From: Sipunculus nudus
Taxonomy: Eukaryota > Annelida > Sipuncula > Golfingiida > Sipunculidae
DNA: 64,000 bases
Assembly (NCBI GenBank): GCA_026874595.1
Contig: CM049313.1
Coordinates: forward strand, 52,129,659 to 52,193,658
Reading direction: 5' to 3'
The notes beneath the pieces are model-generated. The model worked only from the letters and a program-made list of their open reading frames with translations. It was not told the origin of the DNA and ran no database searches. Of the stretch, positions 25,889-37,879 are shown in pieces. Each line of letters begins with the position of its first letter. Position 1 is the first letter of the stretch. The translations under genes and the position numbers were made by a program.

Positions 25889-27339
25889 CATATTTTTTTT
25901 TACCTCGATGATTTTTCGATCATCGATGGTCACAGTTTTTCAGACTCTTCCAAGAACGTGGTTGAAATAAGCCGTGTACTAAATTTGAGGACAATTGTGA
26001 AATACCTCAAAAGCTATGGGGTCAAAAGAATTTTACATTTCGCCAGATTTAAGATAAATTTCAAGGTCATCAGTTTTTGAACTTGTCCGAGATATTGGTA
26101 GAAACAATTTCTGTTCCAAATGTTGGTCATTCAAAAGATCTTGTGTTCACAAGATATCCTATAGACGACTGACGACGACGACAGACGATGGTACTGTAAA
26201 CAACATGTCTTCCAAACGGGGCGGGGGGCGTAATGGTTACCCATTATAAGGGTAAATGCAGAGACCAATTTTAAATATTTTTAGTCAATAAACAATGCTC
26301 TCATTCTTATTTCTCGAAAATAGCTTGCTCTGATTTAAAATTAAAATTGTCAAATACAGTAAAGCCTCGGGATTAGGACCAAAAACGGAACCTCGAAAAA
26401 GTGATCGCATTACTTTGGTAGTCGTCTAAGTGAAATTTAACTAGTTACAGTTGTTACAACAGCCAGCCCTTCAGGCGGCATGTAGCTGTTTAATATAATT
26501 TGTAATTACTGATTATGTTTTCCACCCTTCTCTGAATAATAAGACAGGAAATTAAGACGAAACGTTATTATTTATTATTACCGAAAATAAGTTTAAATCA
26601 AAATGGTTCGAACTGCAGTGGTGTTTCTTGTTCAGATTCTTATTCTTTAGGAAGGAGTACGTATATCCTGCCTGTGTCTGCCGATCCACTGTGCCTGGAT
26701 CTTGTTGATCCATAGTCCTCAGACCGTCGTTTGGTTCCGCATCACTCCCCTTTTGTCTAGAGGTCTAAAATGCACGATTACGTGTGTCTGCTACCTGTGA
26801 AATGTGCTCATTCTTATAGCTCTCATTTTTTTTCTATTTCATATTGTACACTTAATCATCAGGTACTCAGTCCTCGGCCAATAAACAAATTATAAAAAAG
26901 CGCAATGGGAAGTTTAATATTGCCTGATAATAAATATTTTTACCGGGGAGTTTATCAAAGCTCATTCCTATGCATCACATATCATGCATCATAATCAAAG
27001 GCAGGCCAGAAAAAATATTGTAACATTTTTACCAGGTCTTACTCTCCGTTAACATGCTTTGTTCCTTGTTCCGCACTTGTTTGACTACCCGTTACTATTT
27101 AATGCTGTAATGAATATGTTTGCGCCCAGCCCTCGGACGCATGGTTGGACAATGATCTGTCGGGTGTATAACTGAGGTTCAGTATTAAATTGCTGTTTTG
27201 TTTACTGGCATTTTAATGGCTCACTTCCACCTTATTTGTTGTTATGTTTATTATTATTTTCAAACAAATGAGGTTGAAGTTAGCCGTTAAAATAGCGGGA
27301 AACAAAAACAACACATTTGTATTGAACAAGGTACATGAC
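25101..27339. other. sequence unmatched in the sister LINE copy
   Basis: This 2.2-kb stretch separates the two halves of the proximal LINE copy and is absent between the matching blocks of the distal one. It is therefore a later insertion here or a deletion there. It includes an (AT)n run and, near 26,165-26,190, a GACGAC-rich segment typical of dispersed repeats. An 83-codon open frame across the AT tract is not credible as a gene. Confidence 0.5.
25844..25886. repeat. (AT)n microsatellite
   Basis: Slightly interrupted AT run (one TGT interruption). Confidence 0.9.
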
Positions 27340-28555
27340 GAGAAGCTAATTGCTTTTATTTAGCAGCGACGTGATTTGGTCAGACTTGCCCTGATGTGAG
27401 GCACCAAGAAAAAGCCGTGCAGAGTTACACTGAATCATCTGCAGCCTCGAGAATTGCTCTGCAGGTAACATAGCAAGTACTGAATTACAGTAATCCTGGC
27501 GAGATATTACAGTGACGCAGATAGGCCGACATCACCTTTAAGTCAGAGCAAAGAGGAAGCTAAACGGCGGAGCTCGAGAAAGGCCACACGACATATAGTA
27601 TTTCATGTATTGAAAGATTCCGATCAGTCTTAACACCGAGGTACTTCACGGAAGTTTGAAAAGGAACCGTGCAGCACGAATGGTTATGGAATCACTTACA
27701 ATCTTCAGAGGACGGGGTTAAATCAAATAGGAATAAATTCAATCTTGGCGGTATTCAATTAAAGTCTGTAGGTTGTAATCCATGATAGAACATCTCCTGT
27801 ATTGGGAGATAAGATCTCTCCCATTCGACGTCTCTAACCATAGTCAAGCCATATTAAGAATTTTTTTTTTGTGAAGTCCTTGTGTGACGAAACAATGGCA
27901 AATCTATATTCTGAAACATAAAAGAAAATACCTCATAAAATATTTATGGGTAATAAAAAAAACAGCAAAATCAAAAGGGTAAGAAGACTTAGACATTAAG
28001 ACGCTTTGATAAGAAATATCTGACAATGTAACACTTGTAATCAATCAAATCGGCACTTTTCAAGTCTTCGTGTGAAAGCGCAGCTTTATCCTAGAATCTG
28101 TCTTAAATGAATCTGCCTTATTGATTAACTTGGCCTTTTTCATAAATGTATCTTCTAGAAGAGAAATCCCCTTTGGGCCTGACAGCATATCAGCTTACAG
28201 AGTAATCACTTACTTTTCAAATGTATTACATCAAGAGAAGATAAAAAAACCCAAGTTTTCCCCTAATATGTTAAAGTTGACTAGCCAATTAACCCACCCA
28301 CTCTCAATATACTCCACGAAATAAATGCGTTAATTTTCGGGACGACTGTGAAGCCTTACATTCTCCAGAGATTGAGCCCCTATAATATTGTAACATGTTG
28401 ACGAACACCTCTCTTCTGGCCGATGTGGTGTGTAGATTAAAAATATTCAAGATGAGGCACTGTGTGCATAGCATAGGAAATGACACAGCTGTTATGACTA
28501 CATGACGCACGTATGTATCTGTATGCATGTTCTGGTGACGAAAGACGCATCATGA

Positions 28556-28568
28556 CCCCCCCCCCCCC
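28556..28568 (+). repeat. poly-C tract (13 C)
   Basis: Homopolymer run close to the junction between the two LINE-related copies. Confidence 0.85.
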
Positions 28569-28689
28569 ACGCCCGCACCTGCTTCGGCCTTGGTGTCAAA
28601 GATGACTATTTTTGCTGTTACTCTTATATCTGCCAAGCTACAAATCCCTATCCTTATATCAACCTAGGATGTCCATGCAGGATGCCACG

Positions 28690-31010
28690 GTATAAAGAAC
28701 TTTTAATGAAATTCCGGCCTATCAGGAGAAAGGAGTTAAAAGCGTTCATAGTTTATAAGGGACTTCTTTGTTGATACCGCCGAAGCGGAAATGTCTCTAA
28801 TTGTTTTATCTCACACGAGTAAGGAGGATAATGAAGTTCTATGGAAGCGCGTCACGAGCTGTCCTCCCACAGCTTGAAGTAAATTTCTAATTATCTCACT
28901 TTTCCAAATCAATTTAAGCATCAAATCTTACGCATCCTGCTCCAGGAATCTGAGGAGCATTTATTCCCGGTAGCCCACGCAAGTCTTAATCTAGCAGACA
29001 GAGAAAAAAATTGCTCTGTCATCGAACGCAAAAGGGTTGTCTACAGTTTGGGCTCAAGTTCTGCTTAGCGTGTATCACTGGTCGACCTTTCATTTTATAA
29101 ACTGATCATTGGTACTATCACCAGTGTAAGACTCTTAGAAGCCATATAATGAGCTAGGCTATGATATTGCAGTTCACAGGAGAGCCAGTTGAAGGGAAGT
29201 TAAACCATAGGCAAGATCGGTTGATCTGGGTATAGGTATGAGAGTGCATGATGGTAACGTAATAAACTATATATTGGACAAATTACAAGTAAGAGCCCTA
29301 AAATGGATTCCTATTTTAGTAATGCAATTGGTATTCTTTACAATACAATGTACAATAAATAACTCATATTGCTGAAAGTGCCAATATTTTCCAAGGGGGG
29401 GGGGGGTTATTTCACGCTATCCAGGTCCTTTCGTGCATATTTTACAGTACATTCCATTTATATCACGCTATCCAGGTCCTTTCGTACATTTTTACAGTAC
29501 ATTCCATGCAATTTTTAACCCTTTTGATTTAGATACATCCACTATCATTCATCTGCTGTAATCATTATTGTATTTTAAAATGCTCAAGTAAAGCTAAATT
29601 GTTCATGCTTATCTTTGACAATACATTTTATCCTAGCCATTCACAATTAGCTTCATCCCCTGTGTCCTTGCCATCCTTTTGGATAAAGAAAAAAAGCCTC
29701 CTTGCAAGGATCGCAAGGGGACGGTCATTTATTGGAGCTTTAATGCTCAGCTTCTCCTCAAGGTAGTTTAAAACTTACAGAGGCCTCATGTCAGTAGGAC
29801 AACCACCTTAAGCATGAATGATAACTTCTGCATCTTTATGTGCGTGTCCTTCATTTTTCTTATGAGGCGCGCAGCATTATTTTAAAACTTCTTCATCCTC
29901 TAGACTTTTGGTGCAGTTAACCAAACAAGAACTAAATTACACTAATCGGCGAGATATTACAGCAGCGCAAATGAGCCGACAGCACGCATTAGCAAAGAGT
30001 AAACGCCGAATGGAAGCTTTACGGCGGCACGACATATACCACTGGTAAATGTTTTAAAAGTTTCAGTGCACCCTACAATCCCTGTTGACCAACACTCAAT
30101 CATCCGCAAACGGGTTCCAACAGACACATCTTCAGTTCTGGGTTATGCAAATTAGGTTTGTTGCTAGTCATCCATGATAGTACATCCTCAATACAATCCT
30201 GCATTTGCAGATACAATTTATATCCCTTCGGCGTCTTTAATCAAAGGCCCAACCTACATCGCCAATGTTTTGGGAAGACTTTTTTGTGACGAAATAATGG
30301 ACAATATGTGCTCTTTAACATGACATTAATAATGTAGATTCATTAAGAAATAAGCAAAAAAAAAAAAAAACCCAATGAAATATGCTTTAGATATAGTTTG
30401 TTTAAATTTGTTAGATTCTAATTATATATGGATGTGGGTGTGGATGTTCAACTGAATCAAAAGGTTTTAGAAGACTTTGAAAAGAGATAATGCGATTATG
30501 TAATACTTGTACTCAGTCAAATCAGACAAGCCTAAGTTATTCATAATCTAATAGCCTATTTAAACGAATCTGACCCTGGATTAACTCGAGCCCTTTTTTC
30601 CCTAAATGTATCCTCAAGAGAGAAATCACCTTCGGGCCTTAAACTCAACTGACAGAGAGCAATCACAACCCTTGCAGACCAGAGGTTAACGTTTAAGAGG
30701 AGATCCAAAGTATCTATTTTTTTTAGCTTTCCCCCCATAAATTGTTTAAGCTAACTATACACTAAACCCACCCACACCCAATATTCCTAACGAAATCAAT
30801 GCGTTTATTTTGGTGACGACTGGAACGGCGGAAGTACCCCAGAGATTGAATCCCTATAATATGATGAACGTCTCTTCTCTAGCCTATTTTATGTTTAGGC
30901 TCCAACGAAAATTAAAAAGAAGTTTAAGAACTGTGCGCGTGAAAAGGATTCAACACATTTGTTATTTCCACATGCAATTTAAGATTTTTGTAGAAAACGG
31001 CTGATCATGC
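28690..31010 (-). mobile_element. decayed LINE copy, distal (CR1/L2-like)
   Basis: Both sub-blocks of the proximal copy recur here in the same order and strand, separated by only about 0.2-0.3 kb. On the minus strand about 30,130-30,235 reads LQMQDCIEDVLSWMTSNK, the xxLQxxIxxVxxWMxxNKL motif just after the RT catalytic core of CR1/L2-type elements. The proximal copy has the cognate DVLSWITTYR. The poly-G tract at 29,395-29,406 sits where the proximal copy has its own at 24,932-24,941. The reading frame is broken in many places. Sharing both outer boundaries with the sister copy suggests tandem duplication of a segment, since independent 5' truncations would differ. Confidence 0.55.
29411..29512 (+). 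repeat. 53-bp tandem duplication
   Basis: Two units share TTTACAGTACATTCCAT and CACGCTATCCAGGTCCTTTC. They lie inside the distal LINE copy beside its poly-G tract. The proximal copy has a single version, so the duplication is local and later. Confidence 0.8.
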
Positions 31011-32535
31011 ATATTGCCCGCACGACATATTTCTATACACGCACGAAGAAAATCAATCATATTATACTTACACATCGCCTCTTTTCCTGCATGATTAAGA
31101 CATAAAGTGCTACCTTCCTGTCTATTAAGTGCAGCGGCCGATAATCCGTGATATGATCATATTAAAACTGTTTATGTGTGATCTGTGTCACACCAGAAAT
31201 ATTTACCATCATAACATATGATATGTTCTCAATATGGAATGATATCAATACGCGTCGGTAAAAAGAAGAATGTGATTGTATACTGAAGTCAAATATATAT
31301 GGATTTGTGCGCTTAATTTTTTTATTTTGTTGTGGTGGCGTTAACCGCCTCCCCTTTTAATGCCAACTTAACTACAAATATGTACATTTACAGAATTCCA
31401 TTCTGGTTTTATACTACGTGACAGGATAGTAACACACGCACCCTCTCATTTTACATCCTGCCGTTAATAAAGCCAGGTGACTTCTGCGAAAGCGTCTCTA
31501 TTGGTGAGTCATTCCATACATGAACCCCCGAAAGGCGAACTCGTTTGTTATTGAAACGAGGCCATGGGCGCGGCCTTCCCAGGCAATTAACCGAGGCGAT
31601 TTACTGGACATAAGTTGTTGTTGGTTTGTTTGAAAGCTGACATTGTGTGAGATACATTCATCACGTATTGGTCTTTCTTCAATTTATTGTTAATTTCCTG
31701 AAAGTATTCTTGACGGCTGTCCTTAATAATGGAGGGTCTACATCTACCTTTTGACACAGTTGGCCCTTTTATTAGCGAATTCAGTATTCCAAAGGAAAAC
31801 GACAAACCTATAAACAATGATCTTCTCGATACTGTATAACAGCAAACACATAATGAACGCTATCATGGGAATCTCAGACATTCTCTTCTATTGAATCAAT
31901 TATGCTATAAGAATAACAAATCCAATACTTTAAAATACTTTCTGAAGTTTGTCGGCAAAACTACTAATAATTATATCGGAACAGTATACATAGGCTGCTT
32001 TATTTATTTTGTAGGCCTTATTCTTTAGACTTATTACCGACTATCATCCTTTCGTATGCTCTTACCCTTAGTATCTATTGCAAAATATTCCTATTCCAGA
32101 CGCTAATGAATTAAATATAAATAGAGTAAAGACAGAAAAACTAGAAAGACTGTTTTGATTACATGTATAAACTCAAAGCACCGTTTTATAGTAGCCACGA
32201 AAATTGGTATCTCTATGAAACGAATGATGTATTCATTGAGTGTATGGAACTCGTCTTTGATGTCACGAAAAAGTTACCCTATGTCATATATTGTTCATGG
32301 ATAGTTTTTTTTAACGATGTCATGGAAGCCCCAGCGGTATAATCATAATAAAAGGGTCGTTGTGTTTGGTATTTAACACACCAAATTGAACCTTGTTTCC
32401 ATGCATGTATTCTGGTTTTGTGTTCAGAGTCGAATCTTAATGTGGCTGGCGTATAGAGTATAGAATTCTTTGCATAAAAATCAAACTAATACTACAATTG
32501 ATAAAAACAGAAGCTGGCACTGATGCAAATATGTA
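31011..32535. other. noncoding, nothing recognised
   Basis: AT-rich DNA with short open frames only (76 codons, 31,587-31,817, minus). No recognisable gene or repeat end. Confidence 0.5.
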
Positions 32536-33342
32536 TGGCACAGACACCTTAATCATTACCAACACTTAGTATTTAATAATGTCACAAGATTCCATTTTTC
32601 TGAACCATTATTTATTCCGACGGACATAAGGGTAGACATTGAGACAATTTGGATAAGTAAACAAATATATTTTTGCAGGGTATTGTCCAGTCATTGCTTT
32701 GGTGCCTTAACATATACATTAAGGCTTTAGTGCAACAATGCACATATTATAAAGTTTACTAATTATCTATAATTTAAAAAACTATATATTTTAATTATAC
32801 ATAGATTTCTTTCATCATGTTCTGTAGCATGCAGAAACATATAAGATTTATACAAATATGTAAAGATATATATTTAAGTCAAAATTCATGTGTAAATTCC
32901 TGTGGTTGAATGTAACGTATGAGTAATGAATTGCACAGATACCAAAAACATTACTAACACTTTGTATTTTTATAAATGTCACAAGCTTCCATTTTTCTTT
33001 ACGTTTATTTATTCCGACATACATAAGGGTAGACATTAAGACAATAAAGTTAAGTAAACAAATATATTTAATCAGGGTATTGTCTAGTCGTTGCTTTAGT
33101 GCACTAACATATACATTAAGGCTTCGGTACAACAATGTACATTAAAATAGCATATTATGTAATGTTTACTAAATATCTATCAGCTAAAAAAACTGTATAT
33201 TTTAATGATCAATGGATTTCTGGCGTTACGTTCTGTAGCAAGCAGAAACATAAAAGATTGAAACAATTATGTGAAGATATATATCTAAGTAAGAATTCAT
33301 GTGTATATTTCTTAGGTGTTATGGAACATATGAGTAATGAGT
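32536..33342 (+). repeat. 396-bp tandem duplication, two units
   Basis: Units 32,536-32,931 and 32,932-33,342 align along their whole length. Shared blocks include TCACAAG-TTCCATTTTTCT, CATAAGGGTAGACATT, TAACATATACATTAAGGCTT and TATGAGTAATGA. Scattered substitutions and small indels give clear divergence. Opposing open frames across each unit (95 codons minus, 81 codons plus) are not conserved between units and are unlikely to be genes. Confidence 0.85.
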
Positions 33343-34282
33343 GGCTAATATGGGAAAGAAAGCTTGAGAAAAGTCAGTAGAACTTCTGATTTTAAGACAG
33401 ACTTTTCTTGCAAACGCAAGCTCTCTTTCTCTATGGCTCTGTCTGTCTGTCGGTCTCTCTCTCTCTCTGACCAAAACCAATAACAAAGGGGAAAGGGAGT
33501 GGAATGTGTTATTGCATCTGGAAAATACTATGAAATAGACGTAAATGAATTGAATTGCTTTGTTTACACGAAGATACTTAAAAATTGACTTTCTTGTAAA
33601 CCTACCCCTTCTCCTACACAACAAAATCATTCGAGCCCTTTTTTTTCCTCTTTTTGTCCCCGCATCCCGCGAACTTGGGTGACTGATTTGGGTTTGTCTG
33701 GCTGTCTGTCCGTTCGTCCGTCCGTCCGGTTTTCTTTCCTGTGCAACAAATTTCCTAAATATTATCCGATATCATTCAAATTTGGGTCGGTGATAAAACT
33801 CAAGCGAACCTTGGATGGGTTTAGTTTTGTAGTGTCTTTTAATCACCAGCTCCGAAACAAAAACAATATTTCCTTTTGGTTCCCAATTAACACAAAATTT
33901 GTGACATGTGTAGAAAACCTAGTGCATAATGAAAACTAAAATATAACCACTATGACATGTGACGACAACTTCAGGGAAAATAAAAACTAAAACATAGTGA
34001 AAAGAAAAACATATTTGAATTAACGGTAACTTGCTTGCCCATGCACAACGCCAGCATGTGTGAAACTGATTAATGGTCAGACATTCAGAATGAGTCATAT
34101 TGAATTGATGCGGAACAAATTATATTCAGAAATTGCTTTAAATTGAGTTTGAGGTCGATTTCAGCCAATCTGTTTACTCCATTAATGTGTAAATATTTGG
34201 TATGGAGTCACTAAATTTCCAGGCGAGCCTAAATGGAGATAGAGGTTTTGGTTGGGGTGTGCGTTGTGTCAGTGCGTTTTGG
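33343..34282. other. noncoding with GTCC and CT simple repeats
   Basis: Holds a mixed GTCT/CT simple repeat near 33,437-33,470 and a GTCC run near 33,706-33,728. The latter is followed by a TTTAAATTTGGG-like context commonly seen in dispersed invertebrate repeats. Open frames of 103 and 86 codons run through these simple repeats and show no domain. Confidence 0.5.
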
Positions 34283-34316
34283 TTTTTATTACGTAAACAT
34301 CGATGTGAGCGTTTTC

Positions 34317-34449
34317 TGTATTAATGAGAATATTCTCTTTTAGTATTCACACGCAAGAAACCCCATTTACAAACTTATCCCTTAGTAGGCCTATCATCGC
34401 CCACTTCCGCCTCATTCTCGACATCTAGGTCATGCCTCGTTTTGGTAGA
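34317..34449 (+). repeat. DIRS left inverted terminal repeat
   Basis: Contains CCTTAGTAGGCCTATCATCG and CCACTTCCGCCTCATTCTCG, which recur in reverse complement at both right-hand copies. The outer 35 or so bases on its left are complementary to the left half of the internal complementary region. Confidence 0.85.
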
Positions 34450-36115
34450 GACACTTTTTCTTCTGGCGATTCTGCTACACGGACGTGTCGACGTGTTGGT
34501 TTTCACATGTTCGTTGCTTTACTTACTGTAAGTACAAATTTGTTTTCCCTTGGCCACTATGGAAAGCTCTTGCCATTTCCCTCCTTCACCGACTCTCAAG
34601 TTTTTGTGATTCCTTACGGGCGGATTTGAACCTTGAGTCTGAGTCCGCGCCCCAGGCCGCAGGTCTGGGGCAGGTTTCTTCGGCCGGTCCTCCTGTGTTA
34701 TCTCCGCAACGTCCCGTTCGGATGGGGGTCGCTCGTTCCCCTCTGGCTTAGGCGCAGGTAAGTACTCCTCCTCTGCATGCCCCCCCCCCCCCTTCCCAGC
34801 CATCTCTCCCTTCGCCCCCTCAAAGACCGCCTCCTTGACCGTCCTTCCGGCGGTTCGGTTCCCCTCCCGTCAGCGTCTCCCGCCCGCCCTGCGGTCACTT
34901 TTGCTGGGCCCGTTTGCGTTCCCTTAACTGTGGCCCAGGCCGCTCCTGGGCCCTCGTCCACCCTTGATTCTCCGTCCGTCCGTTCTCCGCTTGTGTTTAG
35001 AGATTAGGCGCCTCCGGCCGGCACGGATCAGTGGACCGCTCTCAACACCCAGAGACTGGCGTGGCGCACCATGAAGTCTGATCTGCTTGATCAAGTGGCC
35101 CGCACCATGTAGGCGTCTCGGCCTGACGGGCCGCCCTTCCAGCGCTTCCGGCCACCGCTCGCCTCTACAGCGTCTGCCGGGTTCTACCTGAACCTGTCCA
35201 CCCTCTCAGCTCCGGCTTGTGGGCCCCAGGTGTGCATGGAATTCACCGATGAGGCGGCTATACATATAGGCTCCTCGGCAATCATCATGCCGCCGTCACC
35301 GGTGCTATATCCTCATCTCCTGGTTCGCCATTGCCGCCTGGCGTCCAGCGCCCTTGACAGGTTACCTAAGGCGTGTCGGGCTACCTTCCTAGACCGGCTC
35401 GTCCCGTCTCCGGCCTTCCCCGCTGTCCCGTCGGGGCCTCTGCGGGCGGAGTCTGGCCTGGATCAACCTTTAACAGACGGTAGGTTGCTCTATTCGGCGG
35501 AGGCGCACGTCTCCGATTTTCAACCATCCGATATGGAGGCTTTCGCTGGCCAGGCAGCCGGCGTTTTCAACGACCTGCATGCCGTGACCAGCCTCTTTTC
35601 TGTTTCTCCAGATCCTGCTATATTGAAAAATATATGGCAGGCTTCTGATCACGCCTGTGCTGAGCTTCAGCACTTGGTCTGGCGGTTGGTCGAGGATTCT
35701 ATTCTCCTCCGCCGCGCAGGGTGTCTCCACACCCTTCGATCCGTCCAGCCCGCGCTGTCTCCCGCGGAGCTGTCAGATTTGTACACTCAGCCGTTTACCG
35801 GCTCTCTACTCTTCGGGGGTCATCTGTCCCGTGTGTTTGAGGCCCTCTGGATCGTTCTGATCGTTAGGCCCGCCTCCGGTCAGCGCCGCTTCCGGCCTCG
35901 CAGGCGTCTTGCCTTTACTGGAACCGTACTGCTCCTGTCCGGGCTCCGGCGGTTAGCCGCCCGGTGGCTCCCGCCCGCCCGTCTGCTTGGGCGTCCGGGT
36001 CTCGTCCGACCTCCTCCTTCCATGCTTAATCCACTCGGAGGGGGTGCGGCCGTAAGTGACTCATTCGGTCCGGTCGGCGGCCGCCTTCAGGCCTGTTTTC
36101 CGGCCTAGAGGCGTA
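34450..36115 (+). other. DIRS gag-like region (fossil)
   Basis: Lies between the left repeat and the reverse transcriptase, where DIRS elements encode a gag-like protein. The longest piece is 292 codons (35,230-36,108), proline- and arginine-rich, without a zinc knuckle that I can see. Assignment is by position, with little sequence-level support. The region is decayed. Confidence 0.5.
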
Positions 36116-36199
36116 TCACGCCTAGTGTTAAGTAACATTCGTTTTGGTTTCCGAATTTCGTTTTTAACTCCTCCGCCCCGCCCGGCGTTTCCGTTCGTT

Positions 36200-36800
36200 A
36201 CCCCCTCCCCCCTCCCCCCGCCCAAGGATCCGGGCAAGCATCTCGCGCTCGAGGCTGCTATTCAGTCATTTCTCCTGAAGGCCGCGATTGTCCCTGTCCG
36301 TCCAGATACTCCCGGTTTTTATTCCCACATCTTCCTTGTACCCAAGCCAGACCGGAAGTGGCGGCCAATTATCGATCTGTAGCGCCTCAATGCTTACTTT
36401 CGGCAGCCCCGGTTTAGGATGTTAAATGTTCCCGCTGTACTTCGCACGATCCATCCCGGCGACTGGGCGTTCAAGATCAATTTGAGGGACGCGTATTTCC
36501 ATGTACCTATCCACCATGTGTCTCAGCCGTTCTTTCGGTTCGTCTACGGCGATTGCGTGTATCAATTCCGTACTCTCTCTTTCTGGATCTATATTGCGCC
36601 CTGGATCTTTACGATCCTGGTTCATACAGTGACCACTTAACTGCGGTCCGTCGGCGTGTCCGTCCTCCCGTACTTAGACCACTGGCTCTTTCACGCTCCC
36701 ACTCGCGATCAGCTTCCCCGCCACCGTACCCTCGTGCTTGACCTTCTTCGCGACCTGGGGTTTCTGGTCAATGTCCTGAAATCTCATCTGGTCCCTACCC
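36200..36800 (+). other. DIRS reverse-transcriptase region (fossil)
   Basis: Shows DIRS-type reverse-transcriptase blocks: VPKPDRKWRPIIDL near 36,340-36,380, then INLRDAYFHVPIHH near 36,478-36,520, and QFLGVVLDFRTGRASL near 36,810-36,855 at the thumb boundary. The DAYFHVPIH and WRPIIDL forms are typical of the DIRS/Ngaro group, as opposed to Ty3/gypsy. Broken, not functional. Confidence 0.75.
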
Positions 36801-37780
36801 AGAACCTTCAGTTTCTGGGCGTGGTCCTCGATTTTCGGACCGGTCGTGCTTCTCTCCCGCTCGATTTCGCGATCAGTCTGCGCCGTCGAATCCGCTCCCT
36901 TCTGGCGGCTCGCCGTGTCAGTTCCCATCTAGCGGCTTCCTTGCACGGTTCCCTCAACTGGGCCGCCACGTTCGTCCCTTTGGGCTGCCTGTTCCTCCGC
37001 CCAGTACAGTGTCTCCTTCACTCCGCGCGTCTCCTGGGTACGGCGTCTCCACGAGCGGCGATTCTCCCTGCCCGCCTGGCCTGGCGGGTCCTCAGGCCGT
37101 GGCTCCGGCTGTCTTTTCTCCCTCGCGGTATTCCGTTCACCCAGGCCGTCACCTTCACGTTCTTTACGGACGAGTCTCAGATGGGCTGGGGTGCCCACCT
37201 GGCCGATCTTCGGATTTCCGGCCTTTAGACTCCACGGGAGCGTCTGCTCCATATCAATGTTCTGGAACTCCGGGCGGTCCGTCGTGCGCTCAAACATTCG
37301 TCGCCGCGCTTACCTGCCAGTCATGTCATGATCATGACGGACAACACAACGGTTCTTGCATAAATCAACAGGCAGGGCGGCACTCGGTCACCCTCGCTGC
37401 TGCGGGAAATTTATCACCCGATCGATCTGTGTATCCCTCTCGGTATAACGCTTCAGGCTCGTCATGTCCGCGGCGCCGTGAACGTCCTCGACGACGCCCT
37501 CTCCCGGATCCGACGGTTCTGCAGGGGATCTTTGGCGCTTGGGGGACTCCGGATATCGACCTGTTCGACTTCCCGAACCCTCCGCCCTTCGTTCCTTCAG
37601 GTCCACGGCTACGTCGCCCTCGCGTCCTTCTCCCGGACACGCCCCCGTCCGCCTGGACCGGCCGGTTCTTGTACGGGTTCCCTGCCCCTGCCCAGATCCC
37701 TCGGTTACTTCTACGTCTATCGGAGGCGCCTCTGATCCTTCCGTACTATCCGGCGGCTCCGTGGTTTCCTCGGTGCCGTG
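36800..37780 (+). other. DIRS RNase H and connecting region (fossil)
   Basis: FTFFTDESQMGWGAHL near 37,155-37,200 is the start of the DIRS-type RNase H fold (TDASxxGWGAxL). Downstream is a WGTPDIDLFDFPNPP block near 37,535-37,580, corresponding to the WGxPxxDLFA segment usual after RNase H in DIRS polyproteins. The region is decayed. Confidence 0.7.
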
Positions 37781-37879
37781 CGTTTCTCGTCTGTCCGCCC
37801 CTTCTCCTGCCGCTGTCGATCGATCTTCCGCTCCGTCCTCGCGCTGTTCTGTCGTACCGTCTGAGCGTTTTCTTACGGT

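Larger units (their letters stand above)
24170..28560 (-). mobile_element. decayed LINE copy, proximal (CR1/L2-like)
   Basis: Two blocks match the neighbouring copy at 28,690-31,010: 24,170-25,100 and 27,340-28,560, separated by about 2.2 kb with no counterpart. On the minus strand 27,360-27,490 reads CNSVLAMLPAEQFSRLQMIQ then CNSARLFLGASHQGK, the familiar C-terminal reverse-transcriptase region (CNSxLxGLPxxxxxRLQxxQNxAARL) of CR1/L2/Jockey-type LINEs. Near 27,650 it reads KYLGVKTDRNLS, the thumb-proximal YLGVxxDxxLS block. The frame is interrupted by stops and shifts, so the copy is dead. The endonuclease and most of the RT are not recognisable. The left block is presumably the 3' noncoding region. 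Clade assignment is by motif only. Confidence 0.6.
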
